Source of the DNA: Actinacidiphila epipremni
Lineage (GTDB): Bacteria; Actinomycetota; Actinomycetes; Streptomycetales; Streptomycetaceae
NCBI RefSeq assembly: GCF_012034175.1
Contig: NZ_JAATEJ010000010.1
Location: 124,001 to 188,000 of the forward strand
Direction of reading: 5' to 3'
DNA length: 64,000 bases
The notes under the pieces are model-generated. The model did not search any database. It saw only the letters and a list, made by a program, of their open reading frames with translations, and was not told where the DNA came from. Each line of letters opens with the position of its first letter. Positions within the stretch are counted from its first letter, which is position 1. This document shows, in pieces, positions 8,399 through 17,455 of the stretch. Made by a program: the position numbers and the translations under genes.

Positions 8399-9397
8399 TC
8401 ATCCGATCTGCTCGGGCGGCCACGGGTCGCCCCATTCGGTGTCGCGGGCCGCGCGGTAGAGGGCGCCGTGGCGCTTGCTGACCGTGGTGCGGTGCAGTGC
8501 CGGGGGCACGTCGCAGGTGTCGAGGAGGACCAGGCCCTTGCGGATCTGCGGGTGCCGTACCACCCGCCCGGCGGCGGGCGCGGCCGGGAAGCGCGCGGCG
8601 GCGACGTAGCTGAACTTCTCGTCCTCGTACGGCAGTGTCGCGCCCTTGATCTGCCGGTGCAGCGCGGTGCGTTGGACGCGGGCGGCGAAGTGGCACCAGT
8701 CGGTGCCGGTGACCGGGCAGGCGGCGTCGTGCGGGCAGGGCGCGAGCACGTGCAGCCCCGCGGCGAGGAGCCGGTCGCGGGCGGCGATGACGCGGGCGTA
8801 GCCCTCGGGCGTGCCGGGTTCGACGATGACGACGGCGCCGCCGGCGGCGTCCGCGGCGGCGCCGACGAGGGCGTCGCGGTCGGCTTCGGTGAGCTCGCCC
8901 AGGACGTAGCTGACGGTGACGAGGTCGCTCGCCGGCAGTCCGGCCGCCCCGCCGAGCGGCTGCCGCCGCCAGCTCGCGCCGCGGACCGGCCCGGTGTGCG
9001 CGCCGCGGGCGAGGGCGGCGCCGAGGGTGAGGGCGGGCTGCGACCAGTCCAGCACCGTGCTGGTGTGCTTGGCGCCGGGCCAGGCGTCGGCGACCGCCCA
9101 GGTGGCCGCGCCGGTGCCGCCGCCGAGGTCGAGGTGGGTGCCCGGCGCCCACCCGCCGGCGCGCAAGCGGAACGCGCCCAGCGCGGTCCTGGCCGCCGCG
9201 TAGGTCGCCGGCATCCGGTAGGCGGCGTAGGCGGCGACGTCCGCCGCGTCGCGCAGGACGGGCGCGGCGGTGGGCGTCGTCCCGCGGTAGGCGACCATGA
9301 GCCGCTCGACCTGCGCGGAGGCGGCGCTCGGGGCGGTGGCGGCCAGCTGGCCGGCGAGCGCGGCCCGCAGGTCGTCGGGGAGGGGCACGGTAGGCAC
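8399..9397 (-). CDS. Rsm22-family ribosomal small-subunit methyltransferase-like protein
   Basis: This protein of about 332 residues has a class I methyltransferase glycine loop (HLDLGGGTGAATWA) near residue 90. It then has the Cys-rich stretch CPHDAACPVTGTDWCHF near residue 218, which is characteristic of the Rsm22/METTL17 family and probably binds a metal or Fe-S cluster. Family members act on or assemble with the small ribosomal subunit; the bacterial role is poorly defined. It converges on corA with four bases between the ends. The start is uncertain: GTG at 9397 is chosen, but TTG at 9406 and a later GTG are possible because no ribosome site stands out. Confidence 0.85.
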   Translation of the reverse strand: MPTVPLPDDLRAALAGQLAATAPSAASAQVERLMVAYRGTTPTAAPVLRDAADVAAYAAYRMPATYAAARTALGAFRLRAGGWAPGTHLDLGGGTGAATWAVADAWPGAKHTSTVLDWSQPALTLGAALARGAHTGPVRGASWRRQPLGGAAGLPASDLVTVSYVLGELTEADRDALVGAAADAAGGAVVIVEPGTPEGYARVIAARDRLLAAGLHVLAPCPHDAACPVTGTDWCHFAARVQRTALHRQIKGATLPYEDEKFSYVAAARFPAAPAAGRVVRHPQIRKGLVLLDTCDVPPALHRTTVSKRHGALYRAARDTEWGDPWPPEQIG

Positions 9398-9463
9398 GGG
9401 CCCCAACTGTACGGGGCGTTCACTGGTGTCACGGGACCTCTACACTGCGTGGTCACCCTGACG

Positions 9464-9657
9464 CCATAGCAGTGTTAACTCGGTCAAAACATCGGCCCGA
9501 ATATACGTAAACCGCAGCGGAAGAGCCGTGTGGTGCCCTAGCGTTCGCGTGGTATGCACGACGCGCCCCCGCTTGGGGAAGCGGAGGCGTGAAGTCGCGA
9601 GGTGTGCCTGGGGGGTACATGCGGCGTGTCGGATCGCAGTCGGCCATACCAGTGTTA
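9464..9657. repeat. Pair of direct repeats CCATA(G/C)CAGTGTTA, 180 bases apart
   Basis: Copies lie at 9464-9477 and 9644-9657, matching at 13 of 14 bases, in an otherwise high-G+C area. The first lies in the promoter region of the polysaccharide locus, the second just inside the coding start of its first gene. They may be paired regulator-binding sites; this is an inference from position only. Confidence 0.4.
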
Positions 9658-11268
9658 CCCGATGCACGTGAGCGGCGAACGGAGCGGACGAGCGGTCCGC
9701 GGGCGTTCGGAGCACGACCCGCACTCCCCGGCGCGATCGACGCGCCGGTTCCGCTGTGCCCGTCCGCGCCGTCACCGGCGTCGCCGTACGGGCGGGGCGG
9801 TGCCGCGGCGACGCGGGCGGGCCGTACGGCCGCCGCGGCCTGGCAGGGCGCGCAGCGCGGCAGCGGCGGCAAGGCCGGGTGGTACGTGCTGAACCTGGCG
9901 GTCGACGCGGCGGGCACCGGCGTGCCCACCGCGCTGGCGCTGCGTAGCGCCGGCGCCCCGCACCCGCTGCTGTGCGCCCTGGCGGCGGCGGTGGCGTGGC
10001 CCGCGGTCCGGGCGGCACGGCGGCGGTACGCGGCGGGCGCGCTCGGCGAGACCCGCGGCGGCTTACCGGTCCTGGTGGACTGGCTGCTGCTGCTCGGCGT
10101 GCTGTTCGTGCTGCGCGGGCTCACCGGTGACGGCACGGCGCCCTCGACGGCGCTGGCCGGGCTGGTGTTCGCGCCGCCGCTGACGGCGCTGTGCCGGCGG
10201 CTCACGTACCACCGGCTGCTCGCCGCCCGCCGGGAGGCGCACGCGGTGCGCCGGGTGCTGGTGGTGGGCGAGCCGGGCGCCGTGGACCACGCGGTGGGGC
10301 ATCTGGCGGCCAGGACCGAGCATCCGTACGTCGTCGTCGGCGTGGTGCCGGTGGGCGGCGCGAAGCTGGAGTGCGGGGCGCCGGTGGCCGCCCGGCTCGC
10401 GGTGCCCGACCCGGCCGGGGTGCGCCAGGACGCCACGGCGGTGCTGCGGGCGGCGCGTGACCTGCGCGCCGAGCAGGTGCTGGTGGCGCCGGGGCCGCGG
10501 CTGTCGGCGGAGCGGCTGCGCCGCCTGTCGTGGGGCCTGCACGACGCGGGGCTGCCGGTGGCGCTGCTGCCGGGCCTGGTGGACGTACGGGCCCGGCGGC
10601 TGCGGCTGGACGACCCGGCGGGGCTGGTGCTGCTGCACCTGGCGCCGCCGGTGCGGCACGGGGTGCAACTGCGGGTGAAGGCCGCGCTGGACCGTACGGG
10701 AGCCGCGTTCGGGCTGGTGCTGCTCGCGCCGCTGCTGTTCGCGCTGGCGGCGCTGGTCAAGGCGACCTCGCGGGGCCCGGCCTTCCACCGGCAGGTGCGC
10801 TGCGGGCAGCACCGTACGCCGTTCACCATGTGGAAGTTCCGCACGATGGTGGTGGACGCCGAGGCGCGCCGGGCGGAGTTGGAGCAGGACGGCGCCAACG
10901 AGCACGACGGGCTGATGTTCAAGATGCGCCGCGACCCGCGGACCACCGCCGTGGGGCGCTTCCTGCGGCGCTGCTCGCTGGACGAACTGCCGCAGCTGCT
11001 CAACGTGGTGCGCGGCGAGATGTCGCTGGTGGGGCCGCGCCCGCCGCTGCCCGAGGAGGTGGACCGCTACGACGAGGTGGCGCTGCGCCGGCTGGTGGTC
11101 AAGCCCGGCATCACGGGGCTGTGGCAGGTCAGCGGGCGCTCGGACCTGTCGTGGGACGAGACGCTGGCGCTGGACCTGCGGTACGTGGACAACTGGTCGC
11201 TGGCCGGCGACCTGGAGGTCATGTCCCGCACCCTGCGGGCCGTGGTCGACGGGCGCGGGGCCTACTAG
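9619..11268 (+). CDS. Polyprenyl-phosphate sugar-1-phosphate transferase (exopolysaccharide initiation)
   Basis: A roughly 549-residue WbaP/CpsE-type enzyme that puts the first sugar phosphate on the undecaprenyl carrier. After a disordered 60-residue lead come four membrane segments and a nucleotide-binding-like middle domain (VLVVGEPGAVDHAVGHL). A further membrane segment leads to the catalytic C-terminal domain with FTMWKFRTMVVDAE, RRCSLDELPQLLNVVRGEMS, LVGPRPPLP and KPGITGLWQVSGRS. All four blocks are intact. It opens the polysaccharide locus. ATG at 9619 follows a G-run; a GTG at 9589 is the alternative start. Its 3' end overlaps the convergent fucose synthase gene by four bases. Confidence 0.93.
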   Translation: MRRVGSQSAIPVLPDARERRTERTSGPRAFGARPALPGAIDAPVPLCPSAPSPASPYGRGGAAATRAGRTAAAAWQGAQRGSGGKAGWYVLNLAVDAAGTGVPTALALRSAGAPHPLLCALAAAVAWPAVRAARRRYAAGALGETRGGLPVLVDWLLLLGVLFVLRGLTGDGTAPSTALAGLVFAPPLTALCRRLTYHRLLAARREAHAVRRVLVVGEPGAVDHAVGHLAARTEHPYVVVGVVPVGGAKLECGAPVAARLAVPDPAGVRQDATAVLRAARDLRAEQVLVAPGPRLSAERLRRLSWGLHDAGLPVALLPGLVDVRARRLRLDDPAGLVLLHLAPPVRHGVQLRVKAALDRTGAAFGLVLLAPLLFALAALVKATSRGPAFHRQVRCGQHRTPFTMWKFRTMVVDAEARRAELEQDGANEHDGLMFKMRRDPRTTAVGRFLRRCSLDELPQLLNVVRGEMSLVGPRPPLPEEVDRYDEVALRRLVVKPGITGLWQVSGRSDLSWDETLALDLRYVDNWSLAGDLEVMSRTLRAVVDGRGAY

Positions 11269-12323
11269 TGGCTGCCCGCCGGTGCGCCGGCCCCCGGGTC
11301 CGCCGCCGGCCCGGGGGCCGCGTCCGCGCCCTGCGCGCGCCATTGGGCGTAGACCTGCGCGATGCCGTCGCGCAGTGCGATGCGCGGGCGCCAGCCGAGG
11401 GCGGACAGCCGGGAGATGTCGAGGAGCTTGCGCGGGGTGCCGTCGGGCTTGGTGGTGTCCCAGCCGATCTCGCCGCGGTAGCCGACCACCTCCCGTACGG
11501 TCTCGGCGAGTTCGCGGATCGTCAGGTCGGTGCCGCAGCCGACGTTGACCGGCTCGTCGGCGTCGTAGCGGCGCAGCAGCAGGGTGCAGGCGGCGGCGAG
11601 GTCGTCGACGTGCAGAAACTCCCGGCGCGGTGTTCCGCTGCCCCACAGGGCCAGTTGAGGCGCGCCGGCCTGCGCGGCCTCGTGGAAGCGGCGGATGAGG
11701 GCGGGCAGGACGTGCGAGGTCGCCAGGTCGAAGTTGTCGCCGGGGCCGTAGAGGTTGGTCGGCATCGCGCTGATGTAGCCGGCGCCGTACTGCCGCCGGT
11801 AGGACTGGACTTGGACGATGCCGGCGATCTTAGCGAGCGCGTACGCCTCGTTGGTCGGCTCCAGCGGGCCGGTCAGCAGCGCGTCCTCGCGGATGGGCTG
11901 CGGGGCGAGCCTGGGGTAGATGCAGGAGGAGCCGAGGAAGAGCAGCCGCGGCACCCCGGCGGCGTGCGCCCCGGCGACGACGCTGAGCTGGATGCGCAGG
12001 TTGTCCTCCAGGAACTGCACGGGGTAGGTCGCGTTGGCCATGATCCCCCCGACCCGGGCGGCGGCGAGCACGACCGCGTCGGGGCGGGTCGCGCGCAGCC
12101 AGCGGGCGGTCGACTCGGCGTCGCGCAGGTCGAGTTCGGCGCGGTCGCGGGTGAGCACGGCATGGCCCTCAGCGGTCAGCCGGCGGGCGATCGCCGAGCC
12201 GACCAGGCCGCGGTGGCCGGCGACGACGACGCGCGCCCGGTCGGGGAGCAGTGACCGCGCTCCCCCGGCCGGGGTCCCGTCCGGTGTCCGGCCCGCGGGG
12301 CCGGTGTCCGCCTGATCCGTCAT
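11265..12323 (-). CDS. fcl: GDP-L-fucose synthase
   Basis: This 352-residue short-chain dehydrogenase is of the GDP-4-keto-6-deoxymannose epimerase/reductase type. The Rossmann motif is VVAGHRGLVGSAIARRL near residue 35. The catalytic Ser is in FLGSSCIYPR and the Tyr/Lys pair in NEAYALAKIAG. The family segment PTNLYGPGDNFD is present. It makes GDP-L-fucose from the product of the divergent gmd gene. A 28-residue Gly/Pro-rich N-terminal extension and a 25-residue Ala/Gly/Pro C-terminal tail are extra. The start is tentative because no clear ribosome site precedes it. Confidence 0.93.
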   Translation of the reverse strand: MTDQADTGPAGRTPDGTPAGGARSLLPDRARVVVAGHRGLVGSAIARRLTAEGHAVLTRDRAELDLRDAESTARWLRATRPDAVVLAAARVGGIMANATYPVQFLEDNLRIQLSVVAGAHAAGVPRLLFLGSSCIYPRLAPQPIREDALLTGPLEPTNEAYALAKIAGIVQVQSYRRQYGAGYISAMPTNLYGPGDNFDLATSHVLPALIRRFHEAAQAGAPQLALWGSGTPRREFLHVDDLAAACTLLLRRYDADEPVNVGCGTDLTIRELAETVREVVGYRGEIGWDTTKPDGTPRKLLDISRLSALGWRPRIALRDGIAQVYAQWRAQGADAAPGPAADPGAGAPAGSH

Positions 12324-12412
12324 GAACAGCAGTGTGTCAGCACACTTCACCCTTCCGGGTTGTATTTCGGCATTCCGCACGGCTCTCGACGACGACCACT
12401 TTGGGGGAACGC

Positions 12413-13426
12413 GTGAGAAAGACCGCGCTCATCACCGGCGTGACCGGGCAGGACGGCTCCTACCTGGCCGAACTCCTGCTGGGCAAGGGCTACACCGTGC
12501 ACGGGATCGTGCGCCGCTCGTCGACCTTCAACACCGAGCGCATCGACCACATCTACCAGGGCCCGCAGGACGCGGGCCGCACCTTCGTGCTGCACCACGC
12601 GGACCTCACCGACGGGGTCGCGCTGGTCAACTTGCTGCGGGACCTGCAACCGGACGAGATCTACAACCTGGGCGCCCAGTCGCACGTACGGGTCTCCTTC
12701 GACGCGCCGCTGTACACCGGTGACGTGACGGGCCTGTCGGCGCTGCGGCTGCTGGAGGCGGTGCGGGCCAGCGGCACCCGGGCGCGGGTCTACCAGGCGT
12801 CGTCCTCGGAGATGTTCGGCTCGGCGCCGCCGCCGCAGAACGAGCACACCCCGTTCCACCCGCGCAGCCCGTACGGCTGCGCGAAGGTCTTCGGCTACTG
12901 GGCGACGGTCAACTACCGGGAGGCGTACGGGATCCACGCGGTCAACGGCATCCTGTTCAACCACGAGTCGCCGCGCCGCGGGGAGACCTTCGTGACCCGC
13001 AAGATCACCCGGGCGGTCGCCCGGATCAAGGCGGGCCTCCAGGACCGGCTCTACCTCGGCAACCTGGACGCGGTCCGCGACTGGGGCTACGCGCCGGAGT
13101 ACGTCGAGGCGATGTGGCGGATGCTGCAACGCGACGAGCCGGACGACTACGTCGTGGCCACCGGCGAGGCCGCCACCGTACGGCAGTTCGCGGAGATCGC
13201 CTTCGCGCACGCGGACCTGGACTGGACCGCCCACGTCCGCTACGACCCCAAGTACGAGCGGCCCACCGAGGTGGACGCGCTCATCGGCGACCCGGGCAAG
13301 GCCCGCGACCTGCTGGGCTGGCAGCCGCGGGTGCGGGTCGCGGAGCTGGCCGGAATCATGGTGGAGGCCGACATCCGGCAACTGGACGACCAGTTGGCGG
13401 GCGCCACCGTGCGGATCGACCGGTGA
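12413..13426 (+). CDS. gmd: GDP-mannose 4,6-dehydratase
   Basis: A 337-residue enzyme converting GDP-mannose to GDP-4-keto-6-deoxymannose, the precursor of GDP-fucose. It shows the NADP-binding loop [19 protein letters not shown] at the N-terminus, the Gmd-specific HHADLTDG and [13 protein letters not shown], and the catalytic SSSEMFG and [12 protein letters not shown]. The GTG start follows a GGGGGAA site. It is divergent from the fucose synthase gene with about 90 bases between the starts, so both may share a control region. With fcl it supplies fucose to the surrounding polysaccharide locus. Confidence 0.95.
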   Translation: MRKTALITGVTGQDGSYLAELLLGKGYTVHGIVRRSSTFNTERIDHIYQGPQDAGRTFVLHHADLTDGVALVNLLRDLQPDEIYNLGAQSHVRVSFDAPLYTGDVTGLSALRLLEAVRASGTRARVYQASSSEMFGSAPPPQNEHTPFHPRSPYGCAKVFGYWATVNYREAYGIHAVNGILFNHESPRRGETFVTRKITRAVARIKAGLQDRLYLGNLDAVRDWGYAPEYVEAMWRMLQRDEPDDYVVATGEAATVRQFAEIAFAHADLDWTAHVRYDPKYERPTEVDALIGDPGKARDLLGWQPRVRVAELAGIMVEADIRQLDDQLAGATVRIDR

Positions 13427-13518
13427 GGGCGCGGCGGGTGGCCGCCGGGGGAGGTATGGACCGGATCTGGCCAAAAGCCTCACCGCGGCAAGCGGAACGT
13501 CCTAGTCTGCCCAGCACC

Positions 13519-13542
13519 GCGGCGGTCGGCCCCGACCGCCGC
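13519..13542 (+). other. Hairpin in the 5' leader of the LamG protein gene
   Basis: Eleven-base complementary arms (13519-13529 and 13532-13542) lie about 25 bases before the ATG at 13568. The position fits a leader stem that stabilises the mRNA or affects translation, or a terminator for gmd. Which of these applies cannot be told from the sequence. Confidence 0.45.
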
Positions 13543-13567
13543 TCCTCAGCGCATCGGGGGGCAACTC

Positions 13568-15787
13568 ATGCGTAAATGGCCGGTGTTCACCGCTGCCTTA
13601 GCCCTGGCAGCCGCAAGCCTGGCGGCGTTGCCGGCGCCGCCCGCGACCGCGCTGCAGGCGCCCGTCGCGCTCACCGCCGACAACCTCGCCACGTACCAGA
13701 CCAACGGCATCGTATGGGCGATGGCCCAGGCGAACGGCATCGTCTACACCGCGGGCACCTTCTCCGCGATCCGCCCGGCCGGCTCGGCGGCCGGCACGAA
13801 CGAGACGGCGGTGGCGAACTTCGCCGCCTTCGACGCGGCGACCGGCCAACCGGCGGGCTGCCAGCTGAACTTCACCGTCGGCTCGGACAACGCCACCGTA
13901 CGGGCGCTCGCCGTCTCACCGGACGGCCACACCCTCTACGCCGGCGGCTTCTTCGGCCAGGTCAACGGCGTCGGGGTGAGCAGCCTCGCCGCGATCGACC
14001 TCGACACCTGCCAGGTCAGCGGCAGCTTCCACCCGGCCGTCGCCGGCACCGTGCGGACCGTCCAGGCCACCGCCGACACCGTCTTCTTCGGCGGCGACGT
14101 CACCAGCGTGGCGGGCCAGCACCGCGGACGGTACGCGGCCGTCACCACCGCGGGCGCGCTGCTGCCGTGGGCGCCGGACGCCGACAACCCCGGCCGCGCC
14201 CTCGCGCTCACCCCGAACGGCCAGGACGCCATCCTGGGCGGCGACTTCAACACCGTCGACGGCGTCAACTCGCACTCGCTGGCGGTGGTGGACACCTCGG
14301 CCGGCGCGCTGGTCAAGGCGTATCCGACCGGCTTCATCGACGCCACGTCGGTGACCAAGACCATCATCGTCGACCCGGCGAGCAACAGCTTCTACACCGG
14401 CAACGAGGGCACCGGCACCGGGGTCTTCGACGGCCGGATCCGCTTCAGCCTCACCGACTTCAACCAGGTCTGGCGGGACAACTGCCTGGGCGCCACCCAG
14501 TCGTTGGAGGTCTACCGGACCGTCCTGTACAGCGGCAGCCACGCGCACGACTGCTCCAGCATGGGCGAATACCCCGACTCGGTGCGCAAGCACCTGCTGG
14601 CGGAGTCCGTGGACGACCCGCACCTGCTGGCGTGGTTCCCGGACACCAACGACGGCATCGGCGAGAAGATCGGCCCGCGCGTGATGGCCCTCGCGTCGGT
14701 CGGCGGCACCGACTACCTGTGGGTGGGCGGCGAGTTCACCACCGTCAACGGCACGGCCCAGCAGGGCCTCACCCGGTTCGCCAGCGGCCCCGACACCGGG
14801 GCGCCGTCGCTGCCGCAGACGTCGGTGACAAGCATCGCGCCGGGCGCGGTGAAGGTCAGCTGGCAGTCCAGCATCGACAACGACGACGGCCTGCTGACGT
14901 ACCGCGTCTACCGCAACGGCGGCACCACGCCGGTCTACACCGTCTCCGCCAGTTCCCTGCCGTGGGTGCGCCCGCAGATCACCTACACCGACACCGATGT
15001 GACGCCGGGCGTGAAGTACACCTACCGCGTCTCGGCGAGCGACGGCACCAACACCAGCGCACTGTCGCCCAACGCGTCGGCGACCGTGCCGACTTCGGCC
15101 GAGGCGTACCCGACGCAGGTGCTCGCGGACGGCGCGACGCTCTACTGGCGCTACGACGCGGCCTCCGGGTCGTACAACGCCGACTCCTCCACCGGTGACG
15201 ACAGCGGCATCTCGGTCGGCGGGCCGGTGCACGGCGTGACGCCGGGCGCGGTGCCGGGCTCCAAGGCGTACACCTTCAACGGCAGTTCGCAGTGGACGTA
15301 CAGCGACCGGCTGCACCCGAAGCCGACGACGTACAGCATCGAGGCGTGGTTCAAGACCACCACGACCGCGGGCGGGAAGATCATGGGCTTCGGCGCCAAC
15401 ACCACCCACCCCAGCAACCACTACGACAAGCACGTCTACATGACCAACAACGGCCGGCTGACCTTCGGCGTCAACCCCGGCGCGATCCGCACGATCTCGA
15501 CCCCGGCCGCCTACAACGACGGCAAGTGGCACCTGGTCGTCGCCACCGAGGGCACGAACGGCATCAAGCTGTACGTGGACGGGGTGCAGCGGGCGGCGGA
15601 CGCGTCCGTCACCGGCAGCGAGAGCTACTCCGGCTACTGGCGGGTCGGCTACGACAAGCTCGTCGGCTGGCCCAACGTGCCGACGAGCCTGTATTTCGCC
15701 GGCTCGATCGACGAGGTCGCCGTCTATCCGGGCGTCCTCACGCCGACGCAGATCGCGCACCACTACGCCCTCGGGACCGCCGGGTGA
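13568..15787 (+). CDS. Secreted beta-propeller, fibronectin III and LamG-domain protein
   Basis: A 739-residue exported protein. MRKWPVFTAALALAAASLAAL is a signal peptide. Residues about 35-410 form repeated blades of the type YAGGFFGQVNGV, FFGGDVTSVAG, ILGGDFNTVDGV and WVGGEFTTVNG, spaced some 45-60 residues apart, which suggests a propeller. A fibronectin III module follows (SLPQTSVTSIAPGAVKVSW to about residue 505). A LamG/concanavalin-like domain ends the protein, with the family segments SIEAWFKT and KWHLVVATEG. It probably sits outside the cell and binds glycan, plausibly the polysaccharide made by this locus. Its stop overlaps the next start. Confidence 0.85.
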   Translation: MRKWPVFTAALALAAASLAALPAPPATALQAPVALTADNLATYQTNGIVWAMAQANGIVYTAGTFSAIRPAGSAAGTNETAVANFAAFDAATGQPAGCQLNFTVGSDNATVRALAVSPDGHTLYAGGFFGQVNGVGVSSLAAIDLDTCQVSGSFHPAVAGTVRTVQATADTVFFGGDVTSVAGQHRGRYAAVTTAGALLPWAPDADNPGRALALTPNGQDAILGGDFNTVDGVNSHSLAVVDTSAGALVKAYPTGFIDATSVTKTIIVDPASNSFYTGNEGTGTGVFDGRIRFSLTDFNQVWRDNCLGATQSLEVYRTVLYSGSHAHDCSSMGEYPDSVRKHLLAESVDDPHLLAWFPDTNDGIGEKIGPRVMALASVGGTDYLWVGGEFTTVNGTAQQGLTRFASGPDTGAPSLPQTSVTSIAPGAVKVSWQSSIDNDDGLLTYRVYRNGGTTPVYTVSASSLPWVRPQITYTDTDVTPGVKYTYRVSASDGTNTSALSPNASATVPTSAEAYPTQVLADGATLYWRYDAASGSYNADSSTGDDSGISVGGPVHGVTPGAVPGSKAYTFNGSSQWTYSDRLHPKPTTYSIEAWFKTTTTAGGKIMGFGANTTHPSNHYDKHVYMTNNGRLTFGVNPGAIRTISTPAAYNDGKWHLVVATEGTNGIKLYVDGVQRAADASVTGSESYSGYWRVGYDKLVGWPNVPTSLYFAGSIDEVAVYPGVLTPTQIAHHYALGTAG

Positions 15788-16581
15788 GGCGTGCGCGCAT
15801 GGTGAGGCGTGGGCGCCGTACAGGCGCTGCCGCCGCCGTCGTCGTGACGGCGGCGGCGGTGCTGCTGCTCGGCGGGTGCTCCTCGGGGTCGCCGGCGCCG
15901 TCCGCCGCGGCCCCTGGGGCGCGCACGGCGGCCGGGCAGGCGTCCGCGGGCGCCACGGGCCCGTCGGCGGGCTCCGCGGGCTCCACGGGCGCCTCTGCGG
16001 GCGCTACGGCGGACTCCGCCGCGGGCTCCTCCGGTGCCTCCGCCGAGGCGCCCGGCTCCGCGGCCGACGAGCCCAAGGTGCCCGACGCCCAGCTCACCCC
16101 GCCGGGCGGCGGCACGTTCACCGCGCAGCAGAAGAAGTACCTGTCCGGGCGGGTGCCGCGCGGCACCGACCCGGTGGCGGTGCTGGAGGGCGGCCAGGAG
16201 ATCTGCGAGCGCCTGACCCGTACCTCGGCGATCGACCCGGACGCGGCGGCGAGCGCCGTCCTGGGCGGCGACATCTCGCCGGACGGCGCCGCGGCGGCCG
16301 TCGCGGGCCTGTGCCCGGACCAGCAGGGCGTGGTGGACGCCGCCCGCCACGGCTTCGGCGACGGCACGTTCACGGTGGGCGCCAAGTCCGTGCCGGGGAC
16401 GGTCGTCGCGCCCGGGACCTACCGGGCGCCGCACACGTCGCCGTCGTGCGCCTGGCGGGTGACCGGGGCGAACGGCACCGTACTGTCCTCGGGCGGCGGG
16501 GCCCGGCTGACCGTACCGGCCGCCGCGAGCGGCGTCACGTCCAGCGGGTGCTACGCCTGGCTGGCGAGCGGGAGGAGCTGA
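15784..16581 (+). CDS. Secreted lipoprotein with low-complexity linker
   Basis: A 265-residue protein with a basic start, a hydrophobic core and the lipobox LLGGC near residue 37, so it is probably a lipoprotein. A Gly/Ala/Ser-rich linker of about 60 residues follows. The C-terminal region has two parts I cannot name: a helical segment around QKKYLSGRVPRGTDPVAVLEG, and a compact beta part with Cys pairs (CAWRV and GCYAW). The GTG start overlaps the previous stop as GTGA; an ATG five codons later is possible. It is cotranscribed with the LamG protein and probably shares its surface role. Confidence 0.65.
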   Translation: MRRARMVRRGRRTGAAAAVVVTAAAVLLLGGCSSGSPAPSAAAPGARTAAGQASAGATGPSAGSAGSTGASAGATADSAAGSSGASAEAPGSAADEPKVPDAQLTPPGGGTFTAQQKKYLSGRVPRGTDPVAVLEGGQEICERLTRTSAIDPDAAASAVLGGDISPDGAAAAVAGLCPDQQGVVDAARHGFGDGTFTVGAKSVPGTVVAPGTYRAPHTSPSCAWRVTGANGTVLSSGGGARLTVPAAASGVTSSGCYAWLASGRS

Positions 16582-16582
16582 G

Positions 16583-17455
16583 GTGGGCCAACCGGCCGCG
16601 CAGGGGCGGCAGTCGGACCGGCTGCCGCTGGTCGTGGTGATACCGACGAAGAACGAGGCGGAGAACATCGCGCGCACCGTCGCCTCGGTCGTCGACCATG
16701 TGCGGGCCGTCGTGGTCGTCGACTCGCACAGCACCGACGACACGTGCAAGATCGCCGCCGGGCTCGGCGCGGAGACCGTCGACTACACGTGGGACGGCCG
16801 CTACCCGAAGAAGAAGCAGTGGTGCCTGGACCATGTGCGCACCGACATCCCGTGGGTGCTCTTCCTCGACGGCGACGAGACGCCGAGCCCCCAACTCCTC
16901 GGCGAGCTGCGGGCGGTGTTCGCCGGCGGGCCGCCGTCGGTGGCCGCGTTCGACATCCCGCTCGGCTACTGGTTCGCCGGGCGGCGGCTTCGGCACGGCT
17001 ACACCATCGTCAAGCGCGCCCTGCTGGACCGCACCCGCTGCCGCTTCCCCGAGGTCGGCGACCTCGGCGCGCCGGGCATGGGCGAGCAGGAGGGCCACTA
17101 CCAGCCGGTCGCCGAATCCGCCGCCCGGCTGCGCTCCCCCATCGAGCACGAGGACCTGGACCCGGTGCGCACCTGGTTCGAGCGGCACAACCGCTACTCG
17201 GACTGGGAGGCGTGGCTGGAGCTCCACCCGGAGGTCAAGGAGCGCATCCGGCAGGTCAAGACCCGGCAGGGGCAGCTCTTCCACAAGGTGCCGTTCAAGC
17301 CGCTGGTGAGCTTCGGCTACGCGTACGTCTACAAGCGCGGCTTCCTCGACGGGCGGGCGGGGTTCGACTACGCGCTGGCGATGAGCTTCTACCGCTGGCA
17401 GATCGGGCTCAAGACCCGTGAACTGCGGCGGGACGGGGGTGCGTCCGGGCCATGA
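16583..17455 (+). CDS. Family 2 glycosyltransferase (WaaE/KdtX-like)
   Basis: A 290-residue GT-A enzyme. Key features are the N-terminal VVVIPTKNEAENIARTV, the nucleotide-sugar Asp in VVVDSHSTDDT, the metal-binding DGDE in LFLDGDETPS, and a C-terminal RHNRYSDWEAW segment seen in lipopolysaccharide-core-type glucosyltransferases. The acceptor is unknown but is presumably the lipid-linked repeat unit of this locus. The GTG start follows GGAGGAG and lies two bases after the preceding stop. Its 3' end overlaps the convergent glycosyltransferase gene by 47 bases. Confidence 0.9.
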   Translation: MGQPAAQGRQSDRLPLVVVIPTKNEAENIARTVASVVDHVRAVVVVDSHSTDDTCKIAAGLGAETVDYTWDGRYPKKKQWCLDHVRTDIPWVLFLDGDETPSPQLLGELRAVFAGGPPSVAAFDIPLGYWFAGRRLRHGYTIVKRALLDRTRCRFPEVGDLGAPGMGEQEGHYQPVAESAARLRSPIEHEDLDPVRTWFERHNRYSDWEAWLELHPEVKERIRQVKTRQGQLFHKVPFKPLVSFGYAYVYKRGFLDGRAGFDYALAMSFYRWQIGLKTRELRRDGGASGP

